The translations under genes were made by a program, and so were the position numbers. From NCBI GenBank assembly GCA_934096295.1, contig CAKOLL010000003.1, forward strand, positions 1-64,000: DNA of 64,000 bases, in the 5' to 3' direction. This document shows positions 18,819 to 27,757 of the stretch, piece after piece. Position 1 is the stretch's first letter, and each line of letters begins with the position of its first letter. The notes under the pieces were generated by a model. It saw only the letters and a program-made list of their open reading frames with translations. It had not been told where the DNA came from and made no database searches. The DNA comes from an uncultured Bacilli bacterium. GTDB taxonomy: Bacteria; Bacillota_I; Bacilli_A; RF39; UBA660.

Positions 18819-18851
18819 AAAACCTCACTTTTTTAGAAACGAGGTTTTATT
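18819..18851 (-). terminator. Terminator after the duplicated-domain protein gene
   Basis: AAAACCTC/GAGGTTTT hairpin with flanking A and T runs, so it may act in both directions. It lies in the 266-base gap (18646-18911), where nothing else stands out. Confidence 0.7.
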
Positions 18852-18911
18852 ATTAGTAATTTTATATTTTACAAAATACATTTTTATTAACAAATTGATC
18901 TATCGCAATAT

Positions 18912-19880
18912 TTAATGAGGTATAATTTTTATATAAATACTATCACAATCTAGGCCACTATCACAATTAAAAAGTTTAGTTGACTGTATTGATTCACCTA
19001 AAGGAATATTAGAAATGATACTCTTATCACCAGCAATTAATTTTTCATCTTTATATATAAAGAAATTAACTGTTGCAAGTGACATATTTTTATAATTGTT
19101 AATGATTTTATATTTAACAATCGGATGAAATTTACTATTTTTAAAAGAAATTAAATCATATCCTATATCAACATTACTATATGATCTAGATTTAAATGAA
19201 TCTGATTTTATTTTTATAATATATTTTGAAAATTCCAAATCACAATCACAATTAAATAATTTACTAGTTTGAATTGAATCTCCTAAAGGTACATTAGCAA
19301 TAAAACATCTATCACCATCTATTAAATTTCCCTCATCATCAAAAAATTCAAAATCTACTGTAGCAGTATTAAGATATTTATAATCGTTTTTAACTAAATA
19401 AGTTATTATTGGATAATTACCATCTTTATTAATTGTTATAATCTTATAATCCAATGTTTCTTGAGGATTCGCATCTAATTTTTTATAAGCTGGCAAAAAA
19501 GCAAACTCATTTGTTTCTGTATTAATAGCCTTTAAAATAGGCATTTTTTCACTATCATGTTCCATTATATAAAATTCATTTGGATTTATCACATTTATAA
19601 TAAGTGATAATAATTCATTATTTATTCCATAATTATCATCTATATCTTGACTATCAACATCTGACATTATATACTCATTTTTAATATGATATTCATTAAA
19701 TAACGCCATATTTTTATTTACTATATCACTCGCCTTTATTTCCAAGTCATTTGATTCATTTAAAATGATAAATGAATAAGCATCAGATATTACATAATTA
19801 TCTTGATATGTAAAACAAGTATTAAGCAAAAAATCCATTTCAACATTTTCATAATATTTTGTTATTGCATCTTTTTTCAT
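18912..19880 (-). CDS. Hypothetical protein with an internal domain duplication
   Basis: 322 residues from the ATG at 19880 (GGAG SD); an in-frame ATG at 19892 lacks one. The C-terminal half is a tandem repeat of about 67 residues, near 161-228 and 256-323 in the longer numbering. Both copies share LATVNF-type strands, a GDKxIISN(I/V)PLGESIQ(S/T) motif and LFNCD with conserved Cys, so each looks like a small beta-sandwich. The N-terminal part is unrelated. No signal peptide. Function unknown. Confidence 0.65.
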   Translation of the reverse strand: MKKDAITKYYENVEMDFLLNTCFTYQDNYVISDAYSFIILNESNDLEIKASDIVNKNMALFNEYHIKNEYIMSDVDSQDIDDNYGINNELLSLIINVINPNEFYIMEHDSEKMPILKAINTETNEFAFLPAYKKLDANPQETLDYKIITINKDGNYPIITYLVKNDYKYLNTATVDFEFFDDEGNLIDGDRCFIANVPLGDSIQTSKLFNCDCDLEFSKYIIKIKSDSFKSRSYSNVDIGYDLISFKNSKFHPIVKYKIINNYKNMSLATVNFFIYKDEKLIAGDKSIISNIPLGESIQSTKLFNCDSGLDCDSIYIKIIPH

Positions 19881-20032
19881 TTTATTCTCCATAAAATATT
19901 ATATCAGATTTCTAACAAAAAGTCATCACAAACAATATCAATGTAATTCAAATAAATATTATTATAATATCATTTTTTATAACTACTTTTGTAAAATTAT
20001 AAAATCTGCTATAATAGACTTATAACAAGGAG

Positions 20033-21418
20033 ATGATTATTTTGAGATATCAAACAGATTCAAGAAAAATAAAACCAGGGCAAATATTTGTTGCCATAAA
20101 AGGACATACCGTAGATGGGCATGACTACATACAAAATGCTATAAAAAATGGAGCATCTAAAGTAATCGCAGAACACAAAGTAAATTGCGATATTCCATTG
20201 GAAGTTGTGCCTAATACCGAAGAATATTTAAGAGAAGCTCTAAAAAATGAATATGCTAATGAAATTAACAAATTAAAAATAATTGGTTTAACAGGTACAA
20301 ATGGAAAAACTACCACAGCATACTTAACATATCAACTATTAAATTTGTTTAATGAAAAATCTGCTTACATTGGAACAATTGGATTTAAGGCACCAAATGA
20401 TGAAATAGAAACAGAAAATACAACACCAGATACATTAACAATTTATTCATTATTATTGCATGCAATTGAAATTGGTTGTAAAACTGTAGTTATGGAAGTA
20501 AGTTCTCATGCTTTATCATTTGAAAGAATCTACGGATTACACATCGATATTGCAGCCTTTACAAACCTTACTGAAGATCATTTAGATTATCATAAAACAA
20601 TGGAAAATTATCTAAAGGCTAAATTGAAAATATTTGACTATATGAATGAATCTGGAAAGTTAATTGTAAATAATGATGATAATGCTAGTAAAGCCTTCGT
20701 AAACAAATTTGGTTCTGGAATAAAACTAGGATATAACAATAATGAAAATGATTACAATATTCTAAATGCTGATATAAATCCAGCTGAAACAAAAATTGAA
20801 TTTACATATAAAAATCAAACTTACAATGTAACTACAAACTTAACTAGTAAATTTAATGTCTACAATTACATGACTTCACTTGCTATTTTACATGAATGCG
20901 GTTATGAAATTGAAGATATAATTGACAAAACGAAAGAAATTAAAGCACCAAAAGGAAGATGTGAAACACATAAAGTAAATGGTGGCTATGCTGTTATTGA
21001 TTATGCCCACACACCAGACGCCGTAGAAAAAGTTATAACAGCTTATAATGAACTAAAAAAAGGAAGAGTTATAACTATTGTTGGCTGTGGTGGTGATAGA
21101 GACCCAATTAAACGTCCGATTATGGGGGGCATTGCTACAAAATTAAGTGATTACACAATTCTTACCAGTGATAATCCTCGTACTGAAGATCCGGCTAAAA
21201 TCATGGAAGACATCTTAAAAGGTGTTGAATCTACAAACTATGAGGTTGAACTTGACAGAAAAACAGCAATCAAAAAAGGTATTGAAATGTTACAACCAGA
21301 AGATATTTTACTTATATTAGGAAAAGGACATGAAGATTATCAAATAATTGGTCATACAAAAATTCATTTAGATGATGCCGAAGAAGTAGAAAATTGGCAA
21401 AAAGAACACAATAAATAA
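20033..21418 (+). CDS. murE: UDP-N-acetylmuramoyl-tripeptide synthetase
   Basis: 461 residues; adds the third stem-peptide residue. Mur ligase P-loop GLTGTNGKTTTAY, the EVSSHAL motif, NLTEDHLDYH and the C-terminal TSDNPRTEDP are present. DNPR is the form associated with meso-diaminopimelate addition, so the wall peptide is probably DAP-type. An extended -10 (TGCTATAAT, 20007-20015) and an AAGGAG SD precede it. The SD is very close to the ATG at 20033, so TTG at 20042 may be the real start. Confidence 0.93.
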   Translation: MIILRYQTDSRKIKPGQIFVAIKGHTVDGHDYIQNAIKNGASKVIAEHKVNCDIPLEVVPNTEEYLREALKNEYANEINKLKIIGLTGTNGKTTTAYLTYQLLNLFNEKSAYIGTIGFKAPNDEIETENTTPDTLTIYSLLLHAIEIGCKTVVMEVSSHALSFERIYGLHIDIAAFTNLTEDHLDYHKTMENYLKAKLKIFDYMNESGKLIVNNDDNASKAFVNKFGSGIKLGYNNNENDYNILNADINPAETKIEFTYKNQTYNVTTNLTSKFNVYNYMTSLAILHECGYEIEDIIDKTKEIKAPKGRCETHKVNGGYAVIDYAHTPDAVEKVITAYNELKKGRVITIVGCGGDRDPIKRPIMGGIATKLSDYTILTSDNPRTEDPAKIMEDILKGVESTNYEVELDRKTAIKKGIEMLQPEDILLILGKGHEDYQIIGHTKIHLDDAEEVENWQKEHNK

Positions 21419-21444
21419 TATCAACCTAAAGTTGATTTACAAAT

Positions 21445-21483
21445 AATCCTCCTGAAATTATAATTTATAATGAACGGAGGATT
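21445..21483 (+). promoter_or_regulatory. Hairpin overlapping the SD of the cysteine desulfurase gene
   Basis: AATCCTCC (21445-21452) pairs with GGAGGATT (21476-21483), which contains the SD of the gene starting at 21488, and is followed by T6. The structure can act as terminator for murE, as an SD lock, or both. Confidence 0.5.
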
Positions 21484-21487
21484 TTTT

Positions 21488-22600
21488 ATGATTTATTTAG
21501 ATTATTCAGCTAATACACCAGTAAACCAAAAAGTACTTGAAGCTTTTAATAAAACTACTCTAGCCTATTTTGGAAATCCAAATAGTTTACATGAAAATGG
21601 AAATAAAGCTAAAAAGAAAATTGATGGAGCAAGTCAATTAATCGCAGATTATTTTCATACAAAAAAAGAAAACATTATTTATACAAGTGGTTCAAGTGAA
21701 TCAAATAATTTAGTAATTAAAGGTATCGCCGATAGATATAAAAATCAAGGAAAACATATAATTGTATCAGCTATAGAACATTCATCAATTATTGCTCCAT
21801 GTAACTATTTAGCATCAAATGGCTTTGAAATTACAGTAATACCATTATTATCAAACGGAGAAATTGACATTGATTCATTAAAAAAAGCTTTAAGAAAAGA
21901 TACAATATTGGTAAGCGTTTCCGCCGTAGATCCTGAACTTGGTACAATTGAACCCATCCAAGAAATTGCAGAAATTTTAAAAGATTATCCAAATGCTTAT
22001 TTTCACACAGATGCAACCGGAGCAATTGGCAAAATAAATATGAATTATGTAGGCATAGACTTTTTAACTTTTGCACCTCATAAATTTTATGGCTTAAATG
22101 GTTCTGGAGTTCTCATTAATTTTAATGATATAAAAATTACGCCGTTAATACATGGTGGAAAATCAACAACAATATACCGCGGAGGAACTCCAGATACAGC
22201 AAATATTATTGCAACAAGTATCGCCCTACAAGAAGCAACAGAAAAATTAGATGATAATATAAAATATATATCCAATTTAAAATATGAAATTATCAATAAT
22301 CTAAAAAAAATTAATGGGGTTCACATTAATACCCCATCTAATTCAATACCTAACATTGTAAATTTCAGTATAAATAATGCTGATAAAATTGTAAAAAAAT
22401 TAAGTAATAAGAAAATATATGTTTCAACTAAAACTGCATGTTCTAGTAAAAATGCACCATCAAAATCTGTTTTAGCAGTAACAAAAGATTTAAATTTAGC
22501 TAAAAATTCTATTCGAGTTAGCTTATCACATTTAACAACAAAAGAAGAAATTGATACTTTCTTAAAAGAACTAACGGAGGTAATAAATGAAAATAATTAG
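21488..22600 (+). CDS. Cysteine desulfurase (NifS/IscS-type)
   Basis: 370 residues from the ATG at 21488 (GGAGG SD); the upstream in-frame ATG at 21470 has no SD. PLP enzyme that releases sulfur from cysteine as a persulfide. The PLP lysine is in APHKFYG (Lys199), the catalytic cysteine in KTACSS (Cys318), and the HTDATGAIG region fits class V aminotransferases. It overlaps a thioredoxin-like gene and heads a redox operon, so it may serve thiol chemistry as well as Fe-S clusters. Confidence 0.92.
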   Translation: MIYLDYSANTPVNQKVLEAFNKTTLAYFGNPNSLHENGNKAKKKIDGASQLIADYFHTKKENIIYTSGSSESNNLVIKGIADRYKNQGKHIIVSAIEHSSIIAPCNYLASNGFEITVIPLLSNGEIDIDSLKKALRKDTILVSVSAVDPELGTIEPIQEIAEILKDYPNAYFHTDATGAIGKINMNYVGIDFLTFAPHKFYGLNGSGVLINFNDIKITPLIHGGKSTTIYRGGTPDTANIIATSIALQEATEKLDDNIKYISNLKYEIINNLKKINGVHINTPSNSIPNIVNFSINNADKIVKKLSNKKIYVSTKTACSSKNAPSKSVLAVTKDLNLAKNSIRVSLSHLTTKEEIDTFLKELTEVINENN

Positions 22601-22847
22601 AATAAATGCCATGTGGTGTCCAGGTTGCTTAATATCTAAAGGGATATGGAAGGAAATTGAAAAAGAATTTCCAAACAATGAATACATAGACTATGATTAT
22701 GACTTGGATGAAGAAAAAATAGAAAAATACAATATAAAAGATATTGTACCCGTAGTTATAATTGAAAAAGATAATCAAGAAATAACTAGAATCGAGGGAG
22801 AAAAAACAAAGAAAGAAATCCTTGATGTTTTAAGGAGTCTTTCATGA
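22587..22847 (+). CDS. Thioredoxin-like small redox protein (CPGC)
   Basis: 86 residues with an N-terminal strand followed by WCPGC (Cys11, Cys14) and the cis-Pro segment IVPVVI. Shorter than classical thioredoxin (about 105). Starts inside the end of the desulfurase gene (14-nt overlap) and overlaps the next gene by 4 nt. It probably carries electrons to the membrane partner downstream. Confidence 0.85.
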   Translation: MKIIRINAMWCPGCLISKGIWKEIEKEFPNNEYIDYDYDLDEEKIEKYNIKDIVPVVIIEKDNQEITRIEGEKTKKEILDVLRSLS

Positions 22848-24013
22848 AAAGAATAATCAAATTAATTTTATTTTTATTATTAATTATTCCTACATCTACC
22901 CTAGCCTTATCTAAAGACTATAACGATTATGTTGGAAAATACTATAATATTAAAAATGATGAAAAAGTAAATATATACTTATTTTACAGTAAAATATGCC
23001 CTCATTGTCAAAAAGAAGAAAAATATTTTGAAACTTTAAAAGAAAAATATCAAGACAAAATAAATATTTATACCTATGAGGTTACAGAAAATAAAACAAA
23101 CAATGAAATAATGAAAAGTTTAAAAAAAGAATTAAAAGAAAATAGTCAGGGAGTTCCCTTTACTATTATAGGTTCTAAAACTTTTTTAGGCTATGATGAA
23201 TCATTAAATGAAAGAATAGAAAATACTATAGAATCATACCTTGATGAAAATACTAAAACAGATAATACATATACAATACCAATATTAGGTAAAATTGAAG
23301 CTAAAAATGCTAGTATTATTTTAATTGCGATAATATTAGGTTTTATTGATGGATTTAATCCATGTGCTATGTGGATTTTACTACTTTTAATAAATATGTG
23401 TATATCTATTAAAGATAAGAAGAAAATGTTAATAGTTTGTTTAACATTCATTATAACCTCTGGTATAATCTATTTTCTATCTATGCTTGGAATAGGTTTC
23501 ATATTAGACTTAACTACCATTGCTTATATAAGAAATATAATTGCTATTTTAGCTATCGTTCTAGGAATATATAATCTTTATACTTATATAAAAACTAGAA
23601 AAGAAACTGGATGTCACGTTGTAAAAAAAGAAAAAAGAAAAACAATAATAACTAAAATAAACAATATTTTAAATAACAAAAACACTTTATTAATGTTCGG
23701 AGGAACAATTATATTAGCAACATCAGTTAATTTAATTGAAATGGCTTGCTCCCTTGGGTTTCCTACAATATTCTTAGAAATATTATCTATAAATAATATC
23801 CACGGATTTCTTAAAATAACCTATTTATTAATCTATATTTTATTTTACTTAATAGATGATATTGTGGTATTATTTCTATCAATAAAAGCATTCGAAGCCA
23901 AAGGTATAAGTACAAAATACAACAAATATGTTCATCTAATCGGAGGAATAATAATGGTTTTAATGGGAATACTTCTTATATTTAAACCTGAATGGATAAT
24001 GTTTAATTTTTAA
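22844..24013 (+). CDS. DsbD/CcdA-like membrane thiol-disulfide transporter fused to an exported thioredoxin domain
   Basis: 389 residues. Signal peptide, then an extracytoplasmic thioredoxin-like domain with CPHC (Cys52, Cys55), then six or so membrane helices. The transmembrane cysteine motifs match the DsbD/CcdA family (GFNPCAMWIL and EMACSLGFP). In the usual DsbD scheme, electrons from a cytoplasmic thioredoxin (the gene before it) pass through the membrane cysteines to exported thiol proteins. Here the exported domain is N-terminal. Confidence 0.87.
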   Translation: MKRIIKLILFLLLIIPTSTLALSKDYNDYVGKYYNIKNDEKVNIYLFYSKICPHCQKEEKYFETLKEKYQDKINIYTYEVTENKTNNEIMKSLKKELKENSQGVPFTIIGSKTFLGYDESLNERIENTIESYLDENTKTDNTYTIPILGKIEAKNASIILIAIILGFIDGFNPCAMWILLLLINMCISIKDKKKMLIVCLTFIITSGIIYFLSMLGIGFILDLTTIAYIRNIIAILAIVLGIYNLYTYIKTRKETGCHVVKKEKRKTIITKINNILNNKNTLLMFGGTIILATSVNLIEMACSLGFPTIFLEILSINNIHGFLKITYLLIYILFYLIDDIVVLFLSIKAFEAKGISTKYNKYVHLIGGIIMVLMGILLIFKPEWIMFNF

Positions 24014-24070
24014 AGACAAAGTACATATTTTATGTTAAAATAAAATATGTATTTTATATGGAGGCCACAA

Positions 24071-24643
24071 ATGAAAAAACGAATAATGGTTGATATGGAT
24101 GATTGTATTACTACTGGTGGATTCTTACATCTTATCAATAAATACTTAAATACCAGTTATACTGAAGATGATTTTGAAGAATTTTATATGCAAAATATTA
24201 TACCAGACAAAGATAAGTTTTTTAAATGGTTTCAAAATTATAACATGTATGATTACTGTACTTTAATTGATGATGTTTACGATGTCTTAGAAAAATTAAG
24301 TAAAGAATATGAAATATTTATTGGTACATCATATATAATACCAGAAATATTAAATGAAACATCATTTTTATTACCTCAAAAATATGACTTTTTAAAAAAA
24401 ACATTTCCATTTATTAACCCTCACAACTTTATTTTCTTAGGAAACAAATCTGTATTAAATTGTGATATTAAAATTGATGATAGAATAGATAATTTAGATG
24501 GTGCTAATACAAAAATATTATTTACAGCATTTCACAACAAAAAAATTAACGAAAATGAATTAGAAAAGCAAGGAATAAAAAGAGCTAACAGTTGGAAAGA
24601 AATAGAACAATTATTATTAAAAGAAGGAGTAACAACAAAATGA
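24071..24643 (+). CDS. HAD-superfamily 5'-nucleotidase-like protein (NT5C type)
   Basis: 190 residues from the ATG at 24071 (GGAGG SD). The N-terminal VDMDDCITT carries the HAD DxD pair, and IDDRIDNLDG supplies the acidic motif near the C-terminus, in the pattern of the 5'(3')-deoxyribonucleotidase family. Likely a cytoplasmic nucleotide or phosphate monoesterase. Overlaps the CYTH gene by 4 nt. A perfect A/T hairpin (24021-24050) precedes it. Confidence 0.75.
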   Translation: MKKRIMVDMDDCITTGGFLHLINKYLNTSYTEDDFEEFYMQNIIPDKDKFFKWFQNYNMYDYCTLIDDVYDVLEKLSKEYEIFIGTSYIIPEILNETSFLLPQKYDFLKKTFPFINPHNFIFLGNKSVLNCDIKIDDRIDNLDGANTKILFTAFHNKKINENELEKQGIKRANSWKEIEQLLLKEGVTTK

Positions 24644-25269
24644 ATGAACCAACAGAAATGGAATTAAAATATTTAGTAAAAAACGATTTTGATTTATCCG
24701 ATTTAATTTTATATTTAAGAGCCAATGGCTTTGAAGCTACCAATATAAAGTTTGTAATTAACGAAGATTCTTATTTTGATACACCAAACAAAGATTTATT
24801 AAAAAATGGTGGATCTTTTAGAATTAGAAAAACAAACAAAGGCTCAATTAAAGGAACATTTAAATATCCAATTGATAATAACGATGTTTATACTAAACGT
24901 CTAGAAATTGAAAAAATATTAACAGAAAACTCATTTACAGAATTAATAAATAGATTTAACAATTTGCAATATAATCTAAAAAGTATTTGTCCTTTTCCAG
25001 TTTTAGAAATAAATAATCACAGACAAGAAATAACATTAACTAAAAATAAAAATTGTGTAATAATAGCTTTTGACACGGTTATTTATGATAATAAAGCTTT
25101 AGAACATATGCTTGAAATTGAATTAAAAGAAGGTTCAGATCCAAATATTTTAATTGAAATAGATAGATTAGTTCAAGAAAGATTTCATTTAGAATCAACT
25201 AAACAAAGTAAATATCAAAGAGGAATTGAACAAACACAATTAGCTATTTTAACAAGAAAACACCCTTAA
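24640..25269 (+). CDS. CYTH-domain triphosphate tunnel metalloenzyme
   Basis: 209 residues from the ATG at 24640 (AAGGAG SD). The hallmark ExExK motif is at residues 6-10 (EMELK). Further charged strands (FRIRKTNKGSIKGTFKY, RLEIEK, LEIELKEGSD) fit the eight-strand tunnel. CYTH proteins hydrolyse triphosphates (thiamine triphosphate, tripolyphosphate) or make cAMP; the substrate here cannot be told. Paired with the HAD phosphatase by a 4-nt overlap. Confidence 0.82.
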   Translation: MNEPTEMELKYLVKNDFDLSDLILYLRANGFEATNIKFVINEDSYFDTPNKDLLKNGGSFRIRKTNKGSIKGTFKYPIDNNDVYTKRLEIEKILTENSFTELINRFNNLQYNLKSICPFPVLEINNHRQEITLTKNKNCVIIAFDTVIYDNKALEHMLEIELKEGSDPNILIEIDRLVQERFHLESTKQSKYQRGIEQTQLAILTRKHP

Positions 25270-25283
25270 AAGAGTGTTTTCTT
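25257..25283 (+). terminator. Terminator at the end of the CYTH gene
   Basis: AAAACAC/GTGTTTT hairpin overlapping the stop codon at 25267-25269, then a T-rich end. Confidence 0.7.
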
Positions 25284-25372
25284 ATTAAAAATACGCATTT
25301 TTTATAATTTTTATCTTGGAAAGCTTGAATTATTAAAAAAAATTTGCTATACTGAATAAGTAATCGCGAAAT

Positions 25373-25446
25373 GCAGGTGTAGTTTAATGGTAGAATAAGA
25401 GCCTTCCAAGCTCCTGACGTGAGTTCGATTCTCATCACCTGCTCCA
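25373..25446 (+). tRNA. tRNA-Gly(TCC), prophage attachment gene
   Basis: Acceptor GCAGGTG pairs with CACCTGC, the anticodon loop CTTCCAA gives anticodon TCC, a GTTCGATTC T-loop is present and CCA is encoded. The last 19 bases (25428-25446) recur at 61459-61477. The gene stays complete after integration. A hairpin (CCCGTATTTACGGG at about 25461-25474, then T5) on the phage side replaces the host terminator. Confidence 0.95.
25428..25446 (+). repeat. attL core (19 bp)
   Basis: Identical to 61459-61477 and coincident with the T-stem, acceptor and CCA end of tRNA-Gly(TCC). Flanking bases differ on both sides, which fixes the repeat at 19 bp. Confidence 0.93.
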
Positions 25447-25499
25447 ATTAGTAATTAAAGCCCGTATTTACGGGCTTTTTGCATAAAGAAAATTGTTCT

Positions 25500-25518
25500 A
25501 GGTCTTATTTAGGTCTTA
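25500..25518 (+). repeat. Integrase arm-type repeat, left
   Basis: AGGTCTTATTT followed directly by AGGTCTTA. The same 19 bases occur at 61338-61356 near the other end, both just inside the prophage. Confidence 0.6.
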
Positions 25519-25542
25519 TTTTTTCAAAAAAAATATAAAATT

Positions 25543-26004
25543 ATGAATTGTAAACATTATAGAACAAGAACAAAAAAATATAAAAAATACGGATATTGCA
25601 TCAAGTACAAAAAAGAGGTATCTCTATTCTGCAAAGAATGCAATGATATAGAATACAAAGAAATTAAAACAATAAAAAAAAGAACATATAAATTAGCTAA
25701 AGCTGAAATTAATAGAACGAGTATATTTACCGAAGATTTAGAACATTGTATAATTTGTGGTAAGAAACGAGATAATCTTCACGAAGTGTTTTTCGGGCGA
25801 AATAGACAACTTTCAATTGAATATGGACTAGTTATACCATTATGCCTAGAATGCCACCGAGAAATGCACAAAAATATAGAATTACAAAGGGTATGGCACG
25901 AAAAAGGACAAGTTGCTTTTGAAAGGACTTATCCTAAGTTAAATTTTGTTAATATATTCAGAAAAAATTATTGCACAAAAAAAGACCCAGTCGAAATTGA
26001 CTGA
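25543..26004 (+). CDS. HNH-like zinc-finger phage nuclease
   Basis: 153 residues. An N-terminal Cys/His-rich basic segment is followed by an HNH-type core: CIICG, then LHEVFFGRNR, then PLCLECHREMHKN, with paired Cys on each side and conserved His. This pattern is shared with phage recombination-associated or putative HNH nucleases. It is the only plus-strand gene at the left end, next to attL, and its stop is 6 nt from the convergent endolysin stop. No SD is evident. Confidence 0.7.
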   Translation: MNCKHYRTRTKKYKKYGYCIKYKKEVSLFCKECNDIEYKEIKTIKKRTYKLAKAEINRTSIFTEDLEHCIICGKKRDNLHEVFFGRNRQLSIEYGLVIPLCLECHREMHKNIELQRVWHEKGQVAFERTYPKLNFVNIFRKNYCTKKDPVEID

Positions 26005-26012
26005 GCCTTTTC
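25979..26012. terminator. Bidirectional terminator between the HNH gene and endolysin
   Basis: CAGTC/GACTG stem flanked by an A run and a T run; it overlaps the last codons of the HNH gene and can serve both convergent genes. Confidence 0.65.
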
Positions 26013-26781
26013 AATATGGAAAACCATAATGTCTTAAGCATTTTAACGTTTTAGGTCCTACACAGCTATCAATAGCATCGTTATATAAGCCTTCTGCTTT
26101 ACACCTCTTTTGAAATTCTCCAATTGCTTTTGCTATATTAGGTCCGTAATAATTCCCTAGAGCAGACTTGGAAGTATAAGCTGGAAATGTTTTATACATA
26201 AATTTAGATATTTTATCTACATTATCGCCTTTGTCGCCTAGCTTAATATATCCTCTAGCTCCTAGAAAATTTTCTGTTGTACTAGGTTTAGATGGTTCTG
26301 GTTTAATTTCATTTTCATAAGTTAAATATGGACTTTTAAACCACTTAGTCCAGGTAGCTCTTTTGCCATCGCAACCCTTGCCATCACCTTTAAAATATGT
26401 TTTATAAATTCTACCTTTCTTACCATCAAACTTTGCTACAGTACTTTCAATTACTTTGCCATTACCAATGTAGATGCCCATGTGTCCTTTCATATATACA
26501 AGAATACCAGGTATTTCGGGTATGCTAGATATATTGCCTTTTTCTTTAGCTTCAGCAAGTAATCCCTCACAACTCAAATCTTTTTGAGTTTTACCATAAT
26601 ATCCAGCATTATTTGTACTATAATCATGCCACATGAAACATTTAAAAAGACCACAGCAATCGAATTGGCGAGTACCATCTGCATCGTACCGACCTATTCC
26701 TCCACTTTTATATCTATTTTTCTTTTTATATTGTTCTTCAGACCATTTCACTAAGTCTGAAGCTTTTGTAAAATCGTACAT
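26011..26781 (-). CDS. Endolysin: NlpC/P60-like cysteine endopeptidase with C-terminal wall-binding domain
   Basis: 256 residues. The N-terminal catalytic domain has Cys in FDCCGLFK and His in KGHMGIYIGNGKVIES, the NlpC/P60-type dyad. A Pro/Ser linker (about 165-175) leads to a C-terminal peptidoglycan-binding-like domain (LGDKGDNVDKI, FQKRCKAEG, VGPKT). Cleaves wall peptides at the end of the lytic cycle. No signal peptide; export needs the holin directly upstream. Confidence 0.85.
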   Translation of the reverse strand: MYDFTKASDLVKWSEEQYKKKNRYKSGGIGRYDADGTRQFDCCGLFKCFMWHDYSTNNAGYYGKTQKDLSCEGLLAEAKEKGNISSIPEIPGILVYMKGHMGIYIGNGKVIESTVAKFDGKKGRIYKTYFKGDGKGCDGKRATWTKWFKSPYLTYENEIKPEPSKPSTTENFLGARGYIKLGDKGDNVDKISKFMYKTFPAYTSKSALGNYYGPNIAKAIGEFQKRCKAEGLYNDAIDSCVGPKTLKCLRHYGFPY

Positions 26782-26783
26782 AC

Positions 26784-27035
26784 TTATTCTCCTTTTATTA
26801 TTTTTTCTAAATTGTGAAATACATCATAAGTTCCACCAGCTATAACGCCACTTAAAGCTATAGCTACTTTAAAATCTTTAGTAATTGCCCATTCAATGCA
26901 CGCAACAATTAGCCCTATCAAAATATTTTGAATTGGTATTAAATTGTTGTTTACCCATGTTGATTTTTTTGCAATAATACCAAAAATCCATGTTACAAAA
27001 ATTGTTACAATAGTTATGACATTTGCTAATTCCAT
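26784..27035 (-). CDS. Phage holin
   Basis: 83 residues with two membrane helices (about 4-20 and 37-70) and a short C-terminal tail (DVFHNLEKIIKGE), the form of the phage holin 5/LL-H family. Ends 2 nt before the endolysin start, the usual holin-lysin pair. Confidence 0.85.
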   Translation of the reverse strand: MELANVITIVTIFVTWIFGIIAKKSTWVNNNLIPIQNILIGLIVACIEWAITKDFKVAIALSGVIAGGTYDVFHNLEKIIKGE

Positions 27036-27038
27036 TTA

Positions 27039-27350
27039 CTATTCCTCCTTTCCATCAAAAAAAGTGTTTATTGCAACACTTTCATTCACTAATTTTTCAC
27101 AATGCTTTTTTGTTAATGAATTATATCCAGCTCCGAGATAAACATCACATGCTGATGTTCTTTCTCCAACTGGTATACTATCATTCCAAATCACACTTTT
27201 TAATGACATTTGTTGAGTTGTTTTTAAAGTATCTAATATGTCATCATACTTATTCAAAGTATTATGCAATGCCATGAATAGACTTATAAATAAACCAACA
27301 ACAAATGTAATCAACAAATATTTTTCTTTGAATTTTTTTAATGTTTCCAC
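27039..27350 (-). CDS. Small membrane protein of the lysis region
   Basis: 103 residues with one N-terminal membrane helix (about 12-30) and an exported-side domain with two Cys (SACDVY, KKHCEKL). It sits between the fiber array and holin with 3-nt gaps. Could be a lysis accessory or adsorption-blocking protein; no family recognised. Confidence 0.6.
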   Translation of the reverse strand: METLKKFKEKYLLITFVVGLFISLFMALHNTLNKYDDILDTLKTTQQMSLKSVIWNDSIPVGERTSACDVYLGAGYNSLTKKHCEKLVNESVAINTFFDGKEE

Positions 27351-27352
27351 TT

Positions 27353-27742
27353 TTATCCTTTCTTTAAATAATAAATTCGAAAACCAGTAATTTTTGTTCC
27401 CTTATAGCTATAACTTGAAATCGATACCAATCCACTTTCATTACAACTAATAAAAGCTCCAGGATTAAGATTTGTATTTGTAAAATATGTATATGACCCC
27501 CCCAGCACTAAAAACTGACCACCGGAATACCTGGATCCATCGCTGTAAAGTAATGGTTCAACAAAAATAGTATTTTCAGGCAGTTCTAATTGATAGGTAT
27601 CTCCTCCGACTAATTCCAAATTATAAACCCCTGTAAATTCTAGTTTTAAATTATTCAATATTGTTTTTAAATTTTTCCTATTATGAGATACTGACTCGCT
27701 ATCCCAATATTTATTATTTTTAAGTTTAATTGATTTTGCCAT
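27353..27742 (-). CDS. Fiber-array protein 5 (putative receptor-binding tip)
   Basis: 129 residues. The first ~28 match its neighbours (KSIKLKNNKYWDSESVSHNR); the rest is unrelated and beta-rich (GGDTYQLELPENT, GSYTYF). This modular form, constant N-terminus plus variable C-terminus, is typical of phage tail-tip adhesins that share one attachment site. Last gene of the second cassette, 16 nt after the previous stop. Confidence 0.6.
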   Translation of the reverse strand: MAKSIKLKNNKYWDSESVSHNRKNLKTILNNLKLEFTGVYNLELVGGDTYQLELPENTIFVEPLLYSDGSRYSGGQFLVLGGSYTYFTNTNLNPGAFISCNESGLVSISSYSYKGTKITGFRIYYLKKG

Positions 27743-27757
27743 AATTAATAGCTTACT

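Noticed and set aside
25244..25447. Minus-strand ORF of 67 codons next to attL
   Set aside because: Its first part is the reverse complement of tRNA-Gly(TCC); this is a tRNA shadow.
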